From Bacteroidales bacterium (GTDB taxonomy: Bacteria > Bacteroidota > Bacteroidia > Bacteroidales > JAIOZK01), in NCBI GenBank assembly GCA_021740625.1, contig JAIOZK010000019.1:1-64000 (forward strand): a DNA stretch of 64,000 bases, written 5' to 3'. Below, piece after piece: positions 23,389 through 32,933 of this stretch (within the stretch, counting starts at the first letter, position 1; every line of letters begins with the position of its first letter). The translations under genes and the position numbers were made by a program. The notes below the pieces were generated by a model that had not been told where the DNA came from, did no database searches, and worked only from the letters and a program-made list of their open reading frames with translations.

Positions 23389-24666
23389 ATGAGTTTGAAC
23401 ATACCGCAAACAGAAAAAGAAAGGATTGTTGTTGTGGGAGGTGGATTTGGCGGATTGAATTTCCTGAAGAAGATCAATCGTAAAAAATTCCAGATCGTAC
23501 TGATCGATAAAAACAATTATCACAACTTTCAGCCCCTCTTATACCAGGTGTCCATGGGTGGACTTGAGCCGGATTCCATCGCTTATCCTTTGCGGAAATA
23601 TGTGAAAGGTCTTGGCAAAGAAGTATTCTTCAGATTATGTGAACTGCAGGAGATCAAACCAAAAGAAAAAAAAGTCATTACTTCCAGAGGAGAACTGGAA
23701 TACGAACATCTTGTAATGGCTGCAGGAAGCCAGACCAATTTTTTTGGCAATGAAGCCATTAAGAATTATGGCCTGGAACTGAAGTCAGTACCCAATGCGC
23801 TCGATATCAGGAGTATTGTATTGCAAAACCTGGAAATGGCCCTTATGACCGATGACAAAGAAGAACGCAAAAAACTGCTGAACTTTGTGATCGTGGGTGG
23901 CGGTCCTACCGGTGTTGAGCTTGCCGGTGCCCTGAGCGAACTGAAGAAATTTGTTTTCCGAAAAGAATATCATGACCTCGACATCAGCGAAATGAACATC
24001 TACCTGCTGGAGGGAATGGACCGCTTGCTGGGCAGCATGTCGGAAAAGGCATCGCAAAAAACTTACCAGTATCTCGAAAAACTGGGTACCAGAATATTCC
24101 TCAATACCATGGTTGAAGATTATGATGGAGAAAAGGTTCACACTGGAGATGACAACTTCATTGCTTCCTTTAATCTGATCTGGACAGCCGGGGTAAAAGG
24201 CTGGGTACCCAAAGGGATCCCGGATAATCTCATCGCAAAGGGGAACCGCATCAAAGTAAATAAATACTGCCAGGCAGAAGGCATCGACAATCTTTTTGTG
24301 ATCGGGGATGCCGCAGCCATGATCAGCAAAGAAAGTACCAACGGCCATCCCATGCTGGCGCAGGTTGCCATTCAAATGGGAAAACAGGTGGCCCAAAACC
24401 TGAACCGAATTAAAAAAGGAAAAGAACCCGAAGCTTTTCATTACAATGACAAAGGCGTGATGGCCACCATCGGCAGAAAGAAAGCAGTTGCAGATTTCAA
24501 AACCCTGAAACTGCAGGGATTTCTTGCATGGATCGTATGGTTGTTCGTACATTTGATGTTCCTGGTGGGATACCAGAACAAACTGGTGGTGATGCTCAAC
24601 TGGTTCATCGGATATGTGAATTACGACAGTCCTTTAAGACTGATCATCAGACCATTTAAAAAATAA
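23389..24666 (+). CDS. NAD(P)/FAD-dependent oxidoreductase, NDH-2-like
   Basis: 425 residues from the ATG giving MSLNIPQTEK, the usual start for this family; a longer frame from 23,329 adds 20 unlikely residues. The FAD-binding motif VVVGGGFGGLNFLKK is at the N-terminus, the NAD(H)-binding motif VIVGGGPTGVELAGALSEL lies in the middle, and the FAD motif FVIGDAAAM follows. Near the C-terminus an amphipathic or membrane helix (FLAWIVWLFVHLMFLVGY) would hold it at the inner membrane face. It passes electrons from NADH to quinone without pumping protons. The gene is four bases upstream of the nitroreductase, probably an operon. The order and motifs are typical of Bacteroidota Ndh. Confidence 0.9.
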   Translation: MSLNIPQTEKERIVVVGGGFGGLNFLKKINRKKFQIVLIDKNNYHNFQPLLYQVSMGGLEPDSIAYPLRKYVKGLGKEVFFRLCELQEIKPKEKKVITSRGELEYEHLVMAAGSQTNFFGNEAIKNYGLELKSVPNALDIRSIVLQNLEMALMTDDKEERKKLLNFVIVGGGPTGVELAGALSELKKFVFRKEYHDLDISEMNIYLLEGMDRLLGSMSEKASQKTYQYLEKLGTRIFLNTMVEDYDGEKVHTGDDNFIASFNLIWTAGVKGWVPKGIPDNLIAKGNRIKVNKYCQAEGIDNLFVIGDAAAMISKESTNGHPMLAQVAIQMGKQVAQNLNRIKKGKEPEAFHYNDKGVMATIGRKKAVADFKTLKLQGFLAWIVWLFVHLMFLVGYQNKLVVMLNWFIGYVNYDSPLRLIIRPFKK

Positions 24667-24670
24667 TCAT

Positions 24671-25246
24671 ATGATCGATCAACTTGTACTGAAAAACAGG
24701 AGTTACAGGAGATTCTACGAAAATGACGCAATAGAAAGGGATACCCTGGAGGAATGGGTCAACCTGGCCCGGCTTTCACCCAGTGCTGCCAACCTGCAGC
24801 CTTTGCGCTTTTTTATTTCCCATCAGAGCGATACCAGTGATGTCATATTCCCGAAACTATCCTGGGCCGGCTATCTGAAAGAATGGCCGGGGCCTTTGAA
24901 TGGCGAACGCCCGGCTGCATACATCATTATCCTGGCCGACAAGAACAGTCCTAAACCGGCCGAATACGATGCGGGCATTGCAGCACAGAGTATTTTGCTG
25001 GGAGCCGTTGAGCTAGGATATGGCGGCTGTATCGTGGGTTCGGTAAAAAAAGATGAACTGTCCACAGCATTGTCAATTCCACAGAACCTCAAAATCATGC
25101 TGGTGCTGGCCCTGGGCAAACCCAGGGAGAAAGTAGTAACCGAGGACATGAAAGATGATGAAGACATTCAGTACTGGCGCGATGAGAGCAATATTCACCA
25201 TGTACCCAAAAGAAAACTTTCAGACCTGATCATCAATCCCGAATAA
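24671..25246 (+). CDS. Nitroreductase-family FMN protein
   Basis: 191 residues. The N-terminal FMN phosphate site (KNRSYRRFYENDAI) and ARLSPSAANLQPLRFFI are the family signature; GIAAQSILLGAVELGYGGCIVGSV and LVLALGKPREKV are the conserved dimer and flavin segments. Members reduce nitro, quinone or other electron-poor groups with NAD(P)H in the cytosol; the natural substrate is not evident. It lies four bases after the NDH-2-like gene and three bases before the GH18-like gene, so the three are probably one transcript. Confidence 0.92.
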   Translation: MIDQLVLKNRSYRRFYENDAIERDTLEEWVNLARLSPSAANLQPLRFFISHQSDTSDVIFPKLSWAGYLKEWPGPLNGERPAAYIIILADKNSPKPAEYDAGIAAQSILLGAVELGYGGCIVGSVKKDELSTALSIPQNLKIMLVLALGKPREKVVTEDMKDDEDIQYWRDESNIHHVPKRKLSDLIINPE

Positions 25247-25249
25247 GCT

Positions 25250-27028
25250 ATGAAATATTACATTCCCTTGATACTGTCCTTCCTTTGTATGAATCTTTTT
25301 TCACAAAGTTTCATTCCACATTCAATCCACCAGGAAGAGTCTGATTATTATAGAAAGAATTGGAAGAATCAATATGCAACAAAAATTCAAAATTCAAAAT
25401 ACAGAATACAAAATTATGTGCCCCATGAAAGTTGCCAATTAAACAAAACCGTCTTCGGCTACCACCCTTACTGGATGACAAACACATATTTTAATTACCA
25501 GTGGGACCTGCTTTCCGATCTATGTTATTTTTCTTATGAAGTAGATCCTGCTAGCGGTGATCCTGTTACCACCCACAACTGGCTCACGGCAGATGCCGTG
25601 GATTCGGCCCTGGCAAACGGAACAAGAGCTCACCTTTGCGTGACTTTGTTTTCATCTCACTCGATTTTTTTTATTGATCCCGACGCACAACAAAATCTCA
25701 TTGATAATCTGATCTGGTATATCCAGGAAAGGGAAGCCCATGGTGTAAACCTGGATTTTGAGGCTGTGCCCTATTCTCTTATCGAGGATTATCAGGATTT
25801 CATCATGGATTTTTCGGATCAGTTCCATGCTGCCATGCCCGAAGGATTGGTAAGCATTGCCATGCCCGCAGTCGACTGGAGCGGTGAATTTGATGTTGCC
25901 CTGTTGAGCGATTACATCGACCTTTTCATGATCATGGGATATGATTACTACTGGAACGGCAGCGCTGAAGCCGGTCCTGTATCCCCGCTTTACAGCCTGG
26001 CTGACAACTATGACTACAACCTCAGCCGTACCATTTCATATTATCAGTCGGAAGGAATGCCGCTGGAAAAAATGTTACTCGGACAACCTTATTATGCCCG
26101 TCAGTGGCCGACTGAGGGACCGGTGCCGCCATCCAGCACAACGGGAAATGGTACTGCCTATACATATGCCAACATACAAAACAATGTTAGCGGCCATTAC
26201 ACCCCCGAAAACCGGCACTGGGAAGAAAACTCCTTTTCGAATTACTATGCATTCGAGAGCAACGGATGGAAGCAGTGCTTCCTGGAAGAGCCTTACGGTT
26301 TGGGCAAAAGATATGATATTGTGAACCGCAGGCAGCTTGCCGGAATTGGTATCTGGGCGTTGGGATATGATGATGGATATCCGGAACTTTGGCAACTGAT
26401 AGCAGATAAATTCAGTAATTCTGCACCTGATATTATCTCCGATACCATTTATGATTCGGGCGGCCCTGCATGGAATTATTACAATAATGAAAACTATCAC
26501 TATGTCATTGGTTCCGAAGACGCAGATCTGCTCACCCTCGACTTTTACGGGCTTTCACTGGAATCAGGATATGATTCATTGTGGATTTTCGATGGCCCGG
26601 ATACTTTGGCCCCATTGATTGGAAGTTATTCAGGAATTGAAGTCCCGCCCATGATCAATACCACACAGCCCTTTGCCTGCCTGCAATTCAAAAGTGATGC
26701 AGGGGTGAGGGAAGAAGGATGGAAAGCAGTCTATCATTATGTCTGGTACTCGAATGTGGATGAATATCCATTCAGCATGGAAAAAGTGTTTCCAAATCCC
26801 TTCTCTGAGAAAATAAATCTGAGAATCAAGTCTGAAAGCACCAAAAAAACCGAAATAATAATACTGGATATACACGGTCGAAAACATCTGCAAGAGACCG
26901 TTACACTTTTTGAAGGAATAAATGAGATCACATTAAGGGGCACAAGCCTGAAACCCGGCATTTACTTTTTACAATTACAATCCGATGATCAAATCTCAAT
27001 CTCGAAAAAGATCATCAAAACGCGTTAA
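25250..27028 (+). CDS. GH18-like secreted protein with CUB-like domain and T9SS tail
   Basis: 592 residues. Signal peptide (MKYYIPLILSFLCMNLFS). A GH18-type barrel (about 65-385) has VFGYHPYWMT, HGVNLDFEAVP (catalytic Glu in the D-x-E of the DxxDxDxE motif, whose first Asp is not kept), YIDLFMIMGYDYYW and GIGIWALGYDDGYPEL. A CUB-like domain (about 395-500; SGYDSLWIFDGPD) and a T9SS type A sorting domain (VFPNPFSEKINL, LKPGIYFLQLQ) follow. It is similar to YaaH-type or chitinase-like proteins, so a chitin, peptidoglycan or other GlcNAc substrate is likely, at the cell surface. The stretch coding KIQNSKYRIQN near residue 45 is an AT-rich repeat-like insertion. It overlaps the convergent downstream gene by 14 bases. 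Confidence 0.87.
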   Translation: MKYYIPLILSFLCMNLFSQSFIPHSIHQEESDYYRKNWKNQYATKIQNSKYRIQNYVPHESCQLNKTVFGYHPYWMTNTYFNYQWDLLSDLCYFSYEVDPASGDPVTTHNWLTADAVDSALANGTRAHLCVTLFSSHSIFFIDPDAQQNLIDNLIWYIQEREAHGVNLDFEAVPYSLIEDYQDFIMDFSDQFHAAMPEGLVSIAMPAVDWSGEFDVALLSDYIDLFMIMGYDYYWNGSAEAGPVSPLYSLADNYDYNLSRTISYYQSEGMPLEKMLLGQPYYARQWPTEGPVPPSSTTGNGTAYTYANIQNNVSGHYTPENRHWEENSFSNYYAFESNGWKQCFLEEPYGLGKRYDIVNRRQLAGIGIWALGYDDGYPELWQLIADKFSNSAPDIISDTIYDSGGPAWNYYNNENYHYVIGSEDADLLTLDFYGLSLESGYDSLWIFDGPDTLAPLIGSYSGIEVPPMINTTQPFACLQFKSDAGVREEGWKAVYHYVWYSNVDEYPFSMEKVFPNPFSEKINLRIKSESTKKTEIIILDIHGRKHLQETVTLFEGINEITLRGTSLKPGIYFLQLQSDDQISISKKIIKTR

Positions 27029-27878
27029 ATGACATCGACAATCCCAGCCACTGTACCGTTACGAATTCGTACAGGCTGTAGGGCAGGTGACCGTTGTAAT
27101 ACTGTAGTATCAGCCGTACGGGCTGGTTTTCTGGTTTCCCCATTTCAATCCCTGCCACAACGTTCAGGTTGGGGCGGTAATGATACTCCTCCAGGTATTT
27201 GGTATCGATTCCACCGATCCAGCGAAAACTTCTGTTGCGCAAAGGTTTTTCAAAATTAAAGCCAAGCTGGACGCTGGCCCTTTCGCGTTCGTAAGTTACA
27301 TGGGTTACAATTCCCAATCCCCCGTAAAATCTGAAAATACCTTTCTCCTGTGAAAACAAAATATCCGCCTGTTCATAGATCACAGGATTGATGTAATAAC
27401 CCGGTACATTGTACCTGAAAATGAAATCATCGCCAAGATGAGCCGATACATGCCAGTATCTTACCCGGATAGACACTTCCCCTTCGCGATAGCTGAACTG
27501 CCCACCCACTTTAAAATCATTGTTCAGCAGGTTGGACTGGAAAAAATCTTTCGGTCTCAAAAACTCGAATTGTGTAAAGGTAGTTGCCGCAATGCCGAAC
27601 TCGAAACCATGATCGGCATCCTTTTCCCAGCGGAGGATCTCTCTTTGAAAACCAAGCGAGTAAGAAGCATAGATCTTGTCCTGAATTTCTTCATTAAACC
27701 AATACAAATACAAGCCGCCATAAATCTGGTTTTCGGTAGGATCGAGGTAAACAGGATCGAAATAATGACCTTTGGGAAGCCACTGGAAACTGTACCTTTT
27801 CTCCCCAACGGCTTGTGCAATAAGAAACCCGGGAAACAAAACTATAAATAAAAGGAGTAGAATATTTCTGTCCATCAC
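27015..27878 (-). CDS. DUF1207-like outer-membrane beta-barrel protein
   Basis: 287 residues. A signal peptide (NILLLLFIVLFPGFLIAQ) is followed by alternating aromatic/polar beta strands typical of an outer-membrane barrel, with FQWLPKGHYFDPVYLDPTEN near the N-terminus and LILQYYNGHLPYSLYE close to the end, features I associate with DUF1207 proteins. No known function. The last residues (LGLSMSFNAF) end with an aromatic residue, as barrel proteins do. Its 3' end overlaps the GH18-like gene by 14 bases in convergent orientation, so the two share that sequence on opposite strands. Upstream lies a palindromic repeat. Confidence 0.65.
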   Translation of the reverse strand: MMDRNILLLLFIVLFPGFLIAQAVGEKRYSFQWLPKGHYFDPVYLDPTENQIYGGLYLYWFNEEIQDKIYASYSLGFQREILRWEKDADHGFEFGIAATTFTQFEFLRPKDFFQSNLLNNDFKVGGQFSYREGEVSIRVRYWHVSAHLGDDFIFRYNVPGYYINPVIYEQADILFSQEKGIFRFYGGLGIVTHVTYERERASVQLGFNFEKPLRNRSFRWIGGIDTKYLEEYHYRPNLNVVAGIEMGKPENQPVRLILQYYNGHLPYSLYEFVTVQWLGLSMSFNAF

Positions 27879-27951
27879 AAACCGGGTTTGAAAGCCAAAA
27901 ATACGATTTATTTATGATCGATCTTAATGTTTGCACCCATGCTCATGAGGG

Positions 27952-28057
27952 TTTAACCGCAATGCACGCAGAGAAAGGTGCAAAGATCGCGAAGCATTAA
28001 ACATTAAAATATAACCTTTGTGTACTTAACAAGATCTTTGCGAACCTGGCGGTTAAT
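27952..28057. repeat. AACCGC palindromic repeat, copy B
   Basis: Starts TTTAACCGCAATGCACGC and ends CTTTGCGAACCTGGCGGTTAA. Ends match copy A at 22,684-22,791 while the middle has diverged. It fills most of the gap between two divergent genes. Confidence 0.6.
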
Positions 28058-28107
28058 CAATTCTGTTAAATAATTAACAATGCTTCGCCTATCCCATTGA
28101 ATTGTTG

Positions 28108-28115
28108 TAATTTTG
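28108..28115 (+). promoter_or_regulatory. -7 box upstream of the methylmalonyl-CoA mutase operon
   Basis: TAATTTTG fits TAnnTTTG, 47 bases before the ATG at 28,163. No clear -33 element. Confidence 0.4.
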
Positions 28116-28162
28116 CACTCCAATTGTAAAATAACACATTGATTTATAAAAGTTCAGTTTGA

Positions 28163-30052
28163 ATGAAGGATCAGGATAGCAAAAAAAATGAAAAGCTTTT
28201 CAGGGATTTTCCCCCGGTTTCGACAGAAGCCTGGAAAGAAAAGATCATCAAAGACCTGAAAGGCGCCGATTATGATAAAAAGCTGGTGTGGAAAACCGGA
28301 GAAGGATTTGAGGTACAGCCTTTCTATCGCTCTGAAGACCTGGAGGACCTGGAAAACCTCGATGTATTTCCTGGAGATTTTCCCTATGCAAGAAGCAACA
28401 AAAAAAACAATAACGACTGGCTGGTGCGTCAGGACATAAAAGTGAATGATATTCAGGTAGCAAACAAAAAAGCCCTGGATATCCTGATGAAAGGGATCAC
28501 TTCACTTGGATTTGTTCTTCCTGAAAAGAAACCCACAGAAAAAGAAATTGAAGATATGCTGGAAAATATCTTCGCCGACAGTGTGGAATTGAATTACCTG
28601 GCTGGTGAATACCAGCTCGAGGTGGTAAAGATTATCAACAACCTGGTGAGGAAATACAACCGTGACCTGGAGAAAATAAAAGGCTCGGTGGACTATGATC
28701 CAATCGGCAATCTCTTGTTACGGGGTAAGTTCAGAAAGGGTGAGAACCTGGCATTTGCTAATATTTCCGATCTTCTGAAAGAGGCCAAACACCTCCCCAA
28801 CTTTCACCTGGTCAGCATACAGGCAATTATTTATAAGAATGCAGGGGCTTCCCTGGTGGAAGAACTTGCGTTTGCCCTGGCCCATGGCAATGAATACCTG
28901 AAGAAAATGATTGATCTGGGCCATGATGTGAACGAACTGGCCCCAAGGATCAAATTCAATTTCGGGCTGGGCAGCAACTACTTCTTGGAAATTGCCAAGA
29001 TCAGGGCAGCCCGGATCTTATGGGCACATATCGTCAATGCCTATGGCCCCGATAAGCCGGAAACAACCAGGATGTTCATCCATGCCGAGAATTCCGACTG
29101 GAACAAAACCCTGTACGACAATTATGTAAACATGCTTCGCACCACCACAGAAGCCATGTCGGGCAGCATCGCGGGGATAGACTCCATGACGGTTAAAGGA
29201 TTCAACAGCATTTATGAAGATACAACGGATTTTTCCGAACGCATTGCAAGAAACCAGCAATTGATACTCAAAGAAGAATCTTATTTCGATAAAGTGGTCG
29301 ATCCGGCTGCAGGATCCTATTACATCGAAAACCTGACTCAATCTGTTTCCGAAGAAGCCTGGAAGATTTTCCTGGAAATGGATGATGAAGGAGGATTTCT
29401 GCAAAGCCTGAAAAATGGCTATGTGCAGGATAAGATCAAAAATTCTGTCCGGAAAAAAGACATGGCCATTGCGACACGCAAGATCAGCGTGCTGGGAACC
29501 AACCAGTATCCGGGATATGACGAGAAGATCGAAAAGGAAATGGATGAATCCTTGTTTGAGCCGCTCGATCTGACAGAAAATGATGCCATCATAGAAAGCC
29601 TGAAACCTTACCGCGGTTCACAATCTTTTGAAAAGGTACGCTATGCCACCGATAAGTTCTCCCTGAAAAACAAGCGGCCTTCCGTATTTCTGCTAACATA
29701 TGGCAACCTGGCCATGCGCAGGGCCCGGGCACAGTTTTCAGGAAACTTCTTTGCCTGTGCCGGTTTCAAGATCATCGACAACAATGGCTTTTCTTCGGCC
29801 AGCGAAGGCGTAAAAGCAGCCAGGAAGGCAAATGCCGATATCGTGGTGCTTTGCAGCTCAGATGAAGAATATGCACAGCTTGCCCCCGAAGCAAAAGAAC
29901 TGCTTGGCAGTGAAAAAATCCTTGTTGTTGCGGGTTATCCCAAAAACATCATGGAAGATTTAAAAGCCAGAGGGATTTCGAACTTCATCCACATCAAATC
30001 AAATGTACTGGAAACCCTCAGGAAATTTCAGAAAGAATTGAAAATCAATTAA
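28163..30052 (+). CDS. mutA: Methylmalonyl-CoA mutase small subunit
   Basis: 629 residues, the usual length of the catalytically silent small subunit. It keeps the mutase barrel fold (FKFNFGLGSNYFLEIAKIRAARILW, MLRTTTEAMSGSIAGIDSMTV, DPAAGSYYIENLT) and a C-terminal flavodoxin-like domain (VFLLTYGNLAMRRARAQFSGNFFACAGF region), but lacks the D-x-H-x-x-G cobalamin-binding motif, as expected. With the large subunit it interconverts methylmalonyl-CoA and succinyl-CoA, the B12 step in propionate production from succinate or in propionate use. Cytosolic. The large subunit gene starts 39 bases downstream, so the two form an operon. Confidence 0.93.
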   Translation: MKDQDSKKNEKLFRDFPPVSTEAWKEKIIKDLKGADYDKKLVWKTGEGFEVQPFYRSEDLEDLENLDVFPGDFPYARSNKKNNNDWLVRQDIKVNDIQVANKKALDILMKGITSLGFVLPEKKPTEKEIEDMLENIFADSVELNYLAGEYQLEVVKIINNLVRKYNRDLEKIKGSVDYDPIGNLLLRGKFRKGENLAFANISDLLKEAKHLPNFHLVSIQAIIYKNAGASLVEELAFALAHGNEYLKKMIDLGHDVNELAPRIKFNFGLGSNYFLEIAKIRAARILWAHIVNAYGPDKPETTRMFIHAENSDWNKTLYDNYVNMLRTTTEAMSGSIAGIDSMTVKGFNSIYEDTTDFSERIARNQQLILKEESYFDKVVDPAAGSYYIENLTQSVSEEAWKIFLEMDDEGGFLQSLKNGYVQDKIKNSVRKKDMAIATRKISVLGTNQYPGYDEKIEKEMDESLFEPLDLTENDAIIESLKPYRGSQSFEKVRYATDKFSLKNKRPSVFLLTYGNLAMRRARAQFSGNFFACAGFKIIDNNGFSSASEGVKAARKANADIVVLCSSDEEYAQLAPEAKELLGSEKILVVAGYPKNIMEDLKARGISNFIHIKSNVLETLRKFQKELKIN

Positions 30053-30091
30053 GGCAGGAATTATCAGAAGAATACTTGAAAATACCAGATT

Positions 30092-32248
30092 ATGAAGCCG
30101 AACTTTAAAAATATAGACATCAATCGCTCCCCGAAATCAAAGCTTTCAGCGAACGAATGGGAGAAAGAGAACAAAATAGCAGCCGACTGGAAAACCCCTT
30201 CCCTGATCAATGTGAAACCGGTTTATACCAAAGAAGACCTGAAGGAGATGGAGCACCTGGAATATGCTGCTGGACTGGCGCCTTTCCTCAGGGGGCCCTA
30301 CTCCACCATGTATGTTACCCGTCCCTGGACCATCAGGCAGTATGCCGGTTTTTCCACAGCAGAAGAATCCAATGCCTTTTACCGCAGGAACCTGGCAGCC
30401 GGACAAAAGGGTTTGTCGGTGGCTTTCGACCTGGCTACACACCGCGGATATGATTCAGATCATGACCGGGTTGTGGGTGATGTCGGTAAAGCCGGTGTGG
30501 CCATTGATTCCATTCTCGACATGGAAGTTCTTTTCAATGAGATCCCCCTGAACAAAATGTCGGTTTCCATGACCATGAACGGGGCTGTTCTGCCTGTGAT
30601 GGCATTTTATATTGTGGCCGGACTGGAACAGGGAGCCAAACTGGAAGAACTTTCAGGAACCATCCAGAATGATATCCTGAAGGAGTTCATGGTAAGAAAC
30701 ACCTATATTTATCCGCCTCTGCCTTCTATGCGCATCATTGCCGATATTTTCAAGTTTACCTCAGAAAAGATGCCCAGGTTCAACTCCATCAGTGTAAGCG
30801 GTTATCATATGCAGGAAGCAGGTGCCACACCCGACATTGAGCTGGCATACACCCTGGCCGACGGGCTGGAATACCTGAGGACGGGCGTTAATGCAGGCCT
30901 TGACATCGATTCTTTTGCACCGCGCATTTCCTTTTTCTGGGCCATTGGCATGAACCATTTCATGGAGATTGCCAAGATGCGCGCCGGCAGGATGCTCTGG
31001 GCCAAACTTGTAAAAAAATTCAATCCCAAAAATCCCAAATCCATGGCCTTGCGGACGCACTGCCAGACTTCGGGATGGAGCCTGACCGAGCAGGATCCCT
31101 TCAACAATGTGGCTCGAACCTGTATTGAGGCCATGGGAGCTACCCTGGGCCACACACAATCTCTGCATACCAATGCACTGGATGAAGCCATTGCATTGCC
31201 CACCGATTTTTCAGCAAGGATTGCAAGAAATACCCAAATATATTTACAGGAAGAAACTGAAATCTGCAGGCAGGTCGATCCCTGGGCAGGCTCTTATTAT
31301 GTTGAATACCTCACCCAACAGATCGCGCAAAGGGCATGGGAGCACATACAGGAAGTAGAAAGCCTGGGTGGTATGGCCAAAGCCATCGAAACTGGCTTGC
31401 CCAAAATGAGGATAGAAGAAGCTTCGGCAAGAAAACAGGCCAGGATTGATTCAAACAAAGATATCATTGTAGGCATCAACAAATACCGACTGGAGAAAGA
31501 AGATCCGATAGAAACCCTTGAGGTAGACAATACCGCGGTGCGGGAATCCCAGATCAAAAGACTTGAAAAACTAAGAGCAGAAAGAAACAATGATGAAGTG
31601 CAGAAAGCCCTGGATACCATTACCGAAGCATGCAAAACCGGTGAGGGAAATTTGCTGGAACTTTCGGTAGATGCGGCCAGAAAACGTGCTTCATTGGGAG
31701 AAATTTCGTATGCTTGTGAAAAAGTTTACGGTAGGTATAAAGCAGTCATCAGAAGTATTTCAGGCGTGTATTCATCAGAATCAAAAGACAACGAAACATT
31801 CAGCAAGGCCGTGGAACTGGCGGATCATTTTGCAGAACTGGAAGGTCGCAGGCCCAGAATCATGGTTGCCAAAATGGGACAGGACGGTCACGACCGTGGA
31901 GAGAAAGTAGTAGCCACCGGATTTGCCGATATAGGCTTTGACGTGGACATCGGTCCCCTCTTTCAGACACCGGCAGAAGCAGCTCGCCAGGCAGTGGAAA
32001 ATGATGTGCATATCCTGGGCGTTTCCAGCCTGGCAGCAGGTCATAAAACACTTGTTCCACAGGTGATAGAAGAACTCAAGAAACTCGGCAGGGAAGACAT
32101 TATGGTGATCGTGGGCGGTGTAATCCCACACCAGGATTACGACTTCCTCTACAAAGCCGGCGCAATGGCCATTTTTGGACCCGGCACCGTGATTCCGGAA
32201 GCAGGTGTGAAATTGCTGGAGATTTTGATTGAGGCAAGGGAGGAGTAG
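30092..32248 (+). CDS. mutB: Methylmalonyl-CoA mutase large (catalytic) subunit
   Basis: 718 residues, the standard length. The N-terminal barrel binds the CoA ester ([52 protein letters not shown]). The B12-binding domain (about 585-718) carries GQDGHDRG with His600, the lower cobalt ligand, and GVSSLAAGH and VGGVIP, which bind the nucleotide tail. Reaction: (R)-methylmalonyl-CoA to and from succinyl-CoA. It forms a heterodimer with the subunit encoded just upstream. No epimerase, mutase chaperone (MeaB) or propionyl-CoA carboxylase gene is in the window. Its last codons (GGGAGGAGTAG including the stop) run into a GGCAGT-rich repeat shared with the PEP-binding gene. Confidence 0.97.
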   Translation: MKPNFKNIDINRSPKSKLSANEWEKENKIAADWKTPSLINVKPVYTKEDLKEMEHLEYAAGLAPFLRGPYSTMYVTRPWTIRQYAGFSTAEESNAFYRRNLAAGQKGLSVAFDLATHRGYDSDHDRVVGDVGKAGVAIDSILDMEVLFNEIPLNKMSVSMTMNGAVLPVMAFYIVAGLEQGAKLEELSGTIQNDILKEFMVRNTYIYPPLPSMRIIADIFKFTSEKMPRFNSISVSGYHMQEAGATPDIELAYTLADGLEYLRTGVNAGLDIDSFAPRISFFWAIGMNHFMEIAKMRAGRMLWAKLVKKFNPKNPKSMALRTHCQTSGWSLTEQDPFNNVARTCIEAMGATLGHTQSLHTNALDEAIALPTDFSARIARNTQIYLQEETEICRQVDPWAGSYYVEYLTQQIAQRAWEHIQEVESLGGMAKAIETGLPKMRIEEASARKQARIDSNKDIIVGINKYRLEKEDPIETLEVDNTAVRESQIKRLEKLRAERNNDEVQKALDTITEACKTGEGNLLELSVDAARKRASLGEISYACEKVYGRYKAVIRSISGVYSSESKDNETFSKAVELADHFAELEGRRPRIMVAKMGQDGHDRGEKVVATGFADIGFDVDIGPLFQTPAEAARQAVENDVHILGVSSLAAGHKTLVPQVIEELKKLGREDIMVIVGGVIPHQDYDFLYKAGAMAIFGPGTVIPEAGVKLLEILIEAREE

Positions 32249-32290
32249 TTGGTAGTGGCAGTGGGCAGTAGCAGTGGCAGTGGGCAGTGG
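32249..32290. repeat. GGCAGT-rich tract after mutB
   Basis: GGTAGTGGCAGTGGGCAGTA continues with further GCAGTGG units directly from the mutB stop codon. It matches the tract at 1171-1228 in the same orientation relative to the adjacent gene. A second short repeat (CCTGCAACC twice) follows at about 32,330-32,352. No gene up to 32,469. Confidence 0.7.
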
Positions 32291-32439
32291 ATCGTGCTGG
32301 CAGGCAGTCTGGAGAATCTGCTTTCCCCAACCTGCAACCTGGAACCTGCAACCATCTCTTCATATATAATATTTCCCGATTTATTTTGTTATTATCCCAA
32401 TTAAGAATGATTACACATTCATGAATCAAAATATATTCA

Positions 32440-32447
32440 TATCTTTG
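32440..32447 (+). promoter_or_regulatory. -7 box upstream of a small membrane protein gene
   Basis: TATCTTTG fits TAnnTTTG, 21 bases before the ATG at 32,469. No clear -33 TTTG. Confidence 0.45.
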
Positions 32448-32468
32448 TGTTAAATTATTAACAAGCAG

Positions 32469-32834
32469 ATGAAGCTAGACCCCAAAATACGCAAATACCT
32501 TTCAGTAATAATCGCAGCAACTGTGCTGTGGATATTTCTGGGTTCGCTGATTAATTTTCATCAGCATCGTATCTGGGGCAAGCAACTCATCGAAGAAGTC
32601 AGCCCGGTGATCAAACCCAAGGATGAAAAAACCTTGTCCGTTCATTTCACGAACATTGAAGACAAACAGGAGCAGCACACCTACTTCTATTCCGTTATTT
32701 TTATGGCCCTGCTGTTCTCGATCATCGGTTATCTGATAAACTGGAGAAAGATTTTTTATCCTTCTTTCATTCAATCCATCAAGATTTCTGAATTTCCGAA
32801 TTATGAGAAATTCAGGGGTCCTCCTGCAGCTTAA
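32469..32834 (+). CDS. Small two-helix membrane protein, unknown function
   Basis: 121 residues. Helix 1 (YLSVIIAATVLWIFLGSLI) and helix 2 (YFYSVIFMALLFSIIGYLI) flank a polar loop of about 45 residues containing VKP-like and charged segments; a basic segment (NWRKIF) follows helix 2. No lipobox or signal cleavage site. I recognise no family. A -7 box precedes it and it is separated from the haem-uptake-like operon by 99 bases with no obvious terminator, so a shared transcript is possible but not shown. Confidence 0.65.
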   Translation: MKLDPKIRKYLSVIIAATVLWIFLGSLINFHQHRIWGKQLIEEVSPVIKPKDEKTLSVHFTNIEDKQEQHTYFYSVIFMALLFSIIGYLINWRKIFYPSFIQSIKISEFPNYEKFRGPPAA

Positions 32835-32933
32835 TTCCAGGATCTTTTCCTGATCATTCCCCTTTTGCATGGGCAGAACTGCCTTTTGCGACAATTTTCA
32901 TTTTTTTAAAATCAATCAATTAAATATAAAATC

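Noticed and set aside
23785-24552. 255-residue minus-strand frame opposite the NDH-2-like gene
   Set aside because: Antisense shadow of a gene with intact FAD and NAD motifs; composition rich in Phe, His and Cys as expected from reverse reading.
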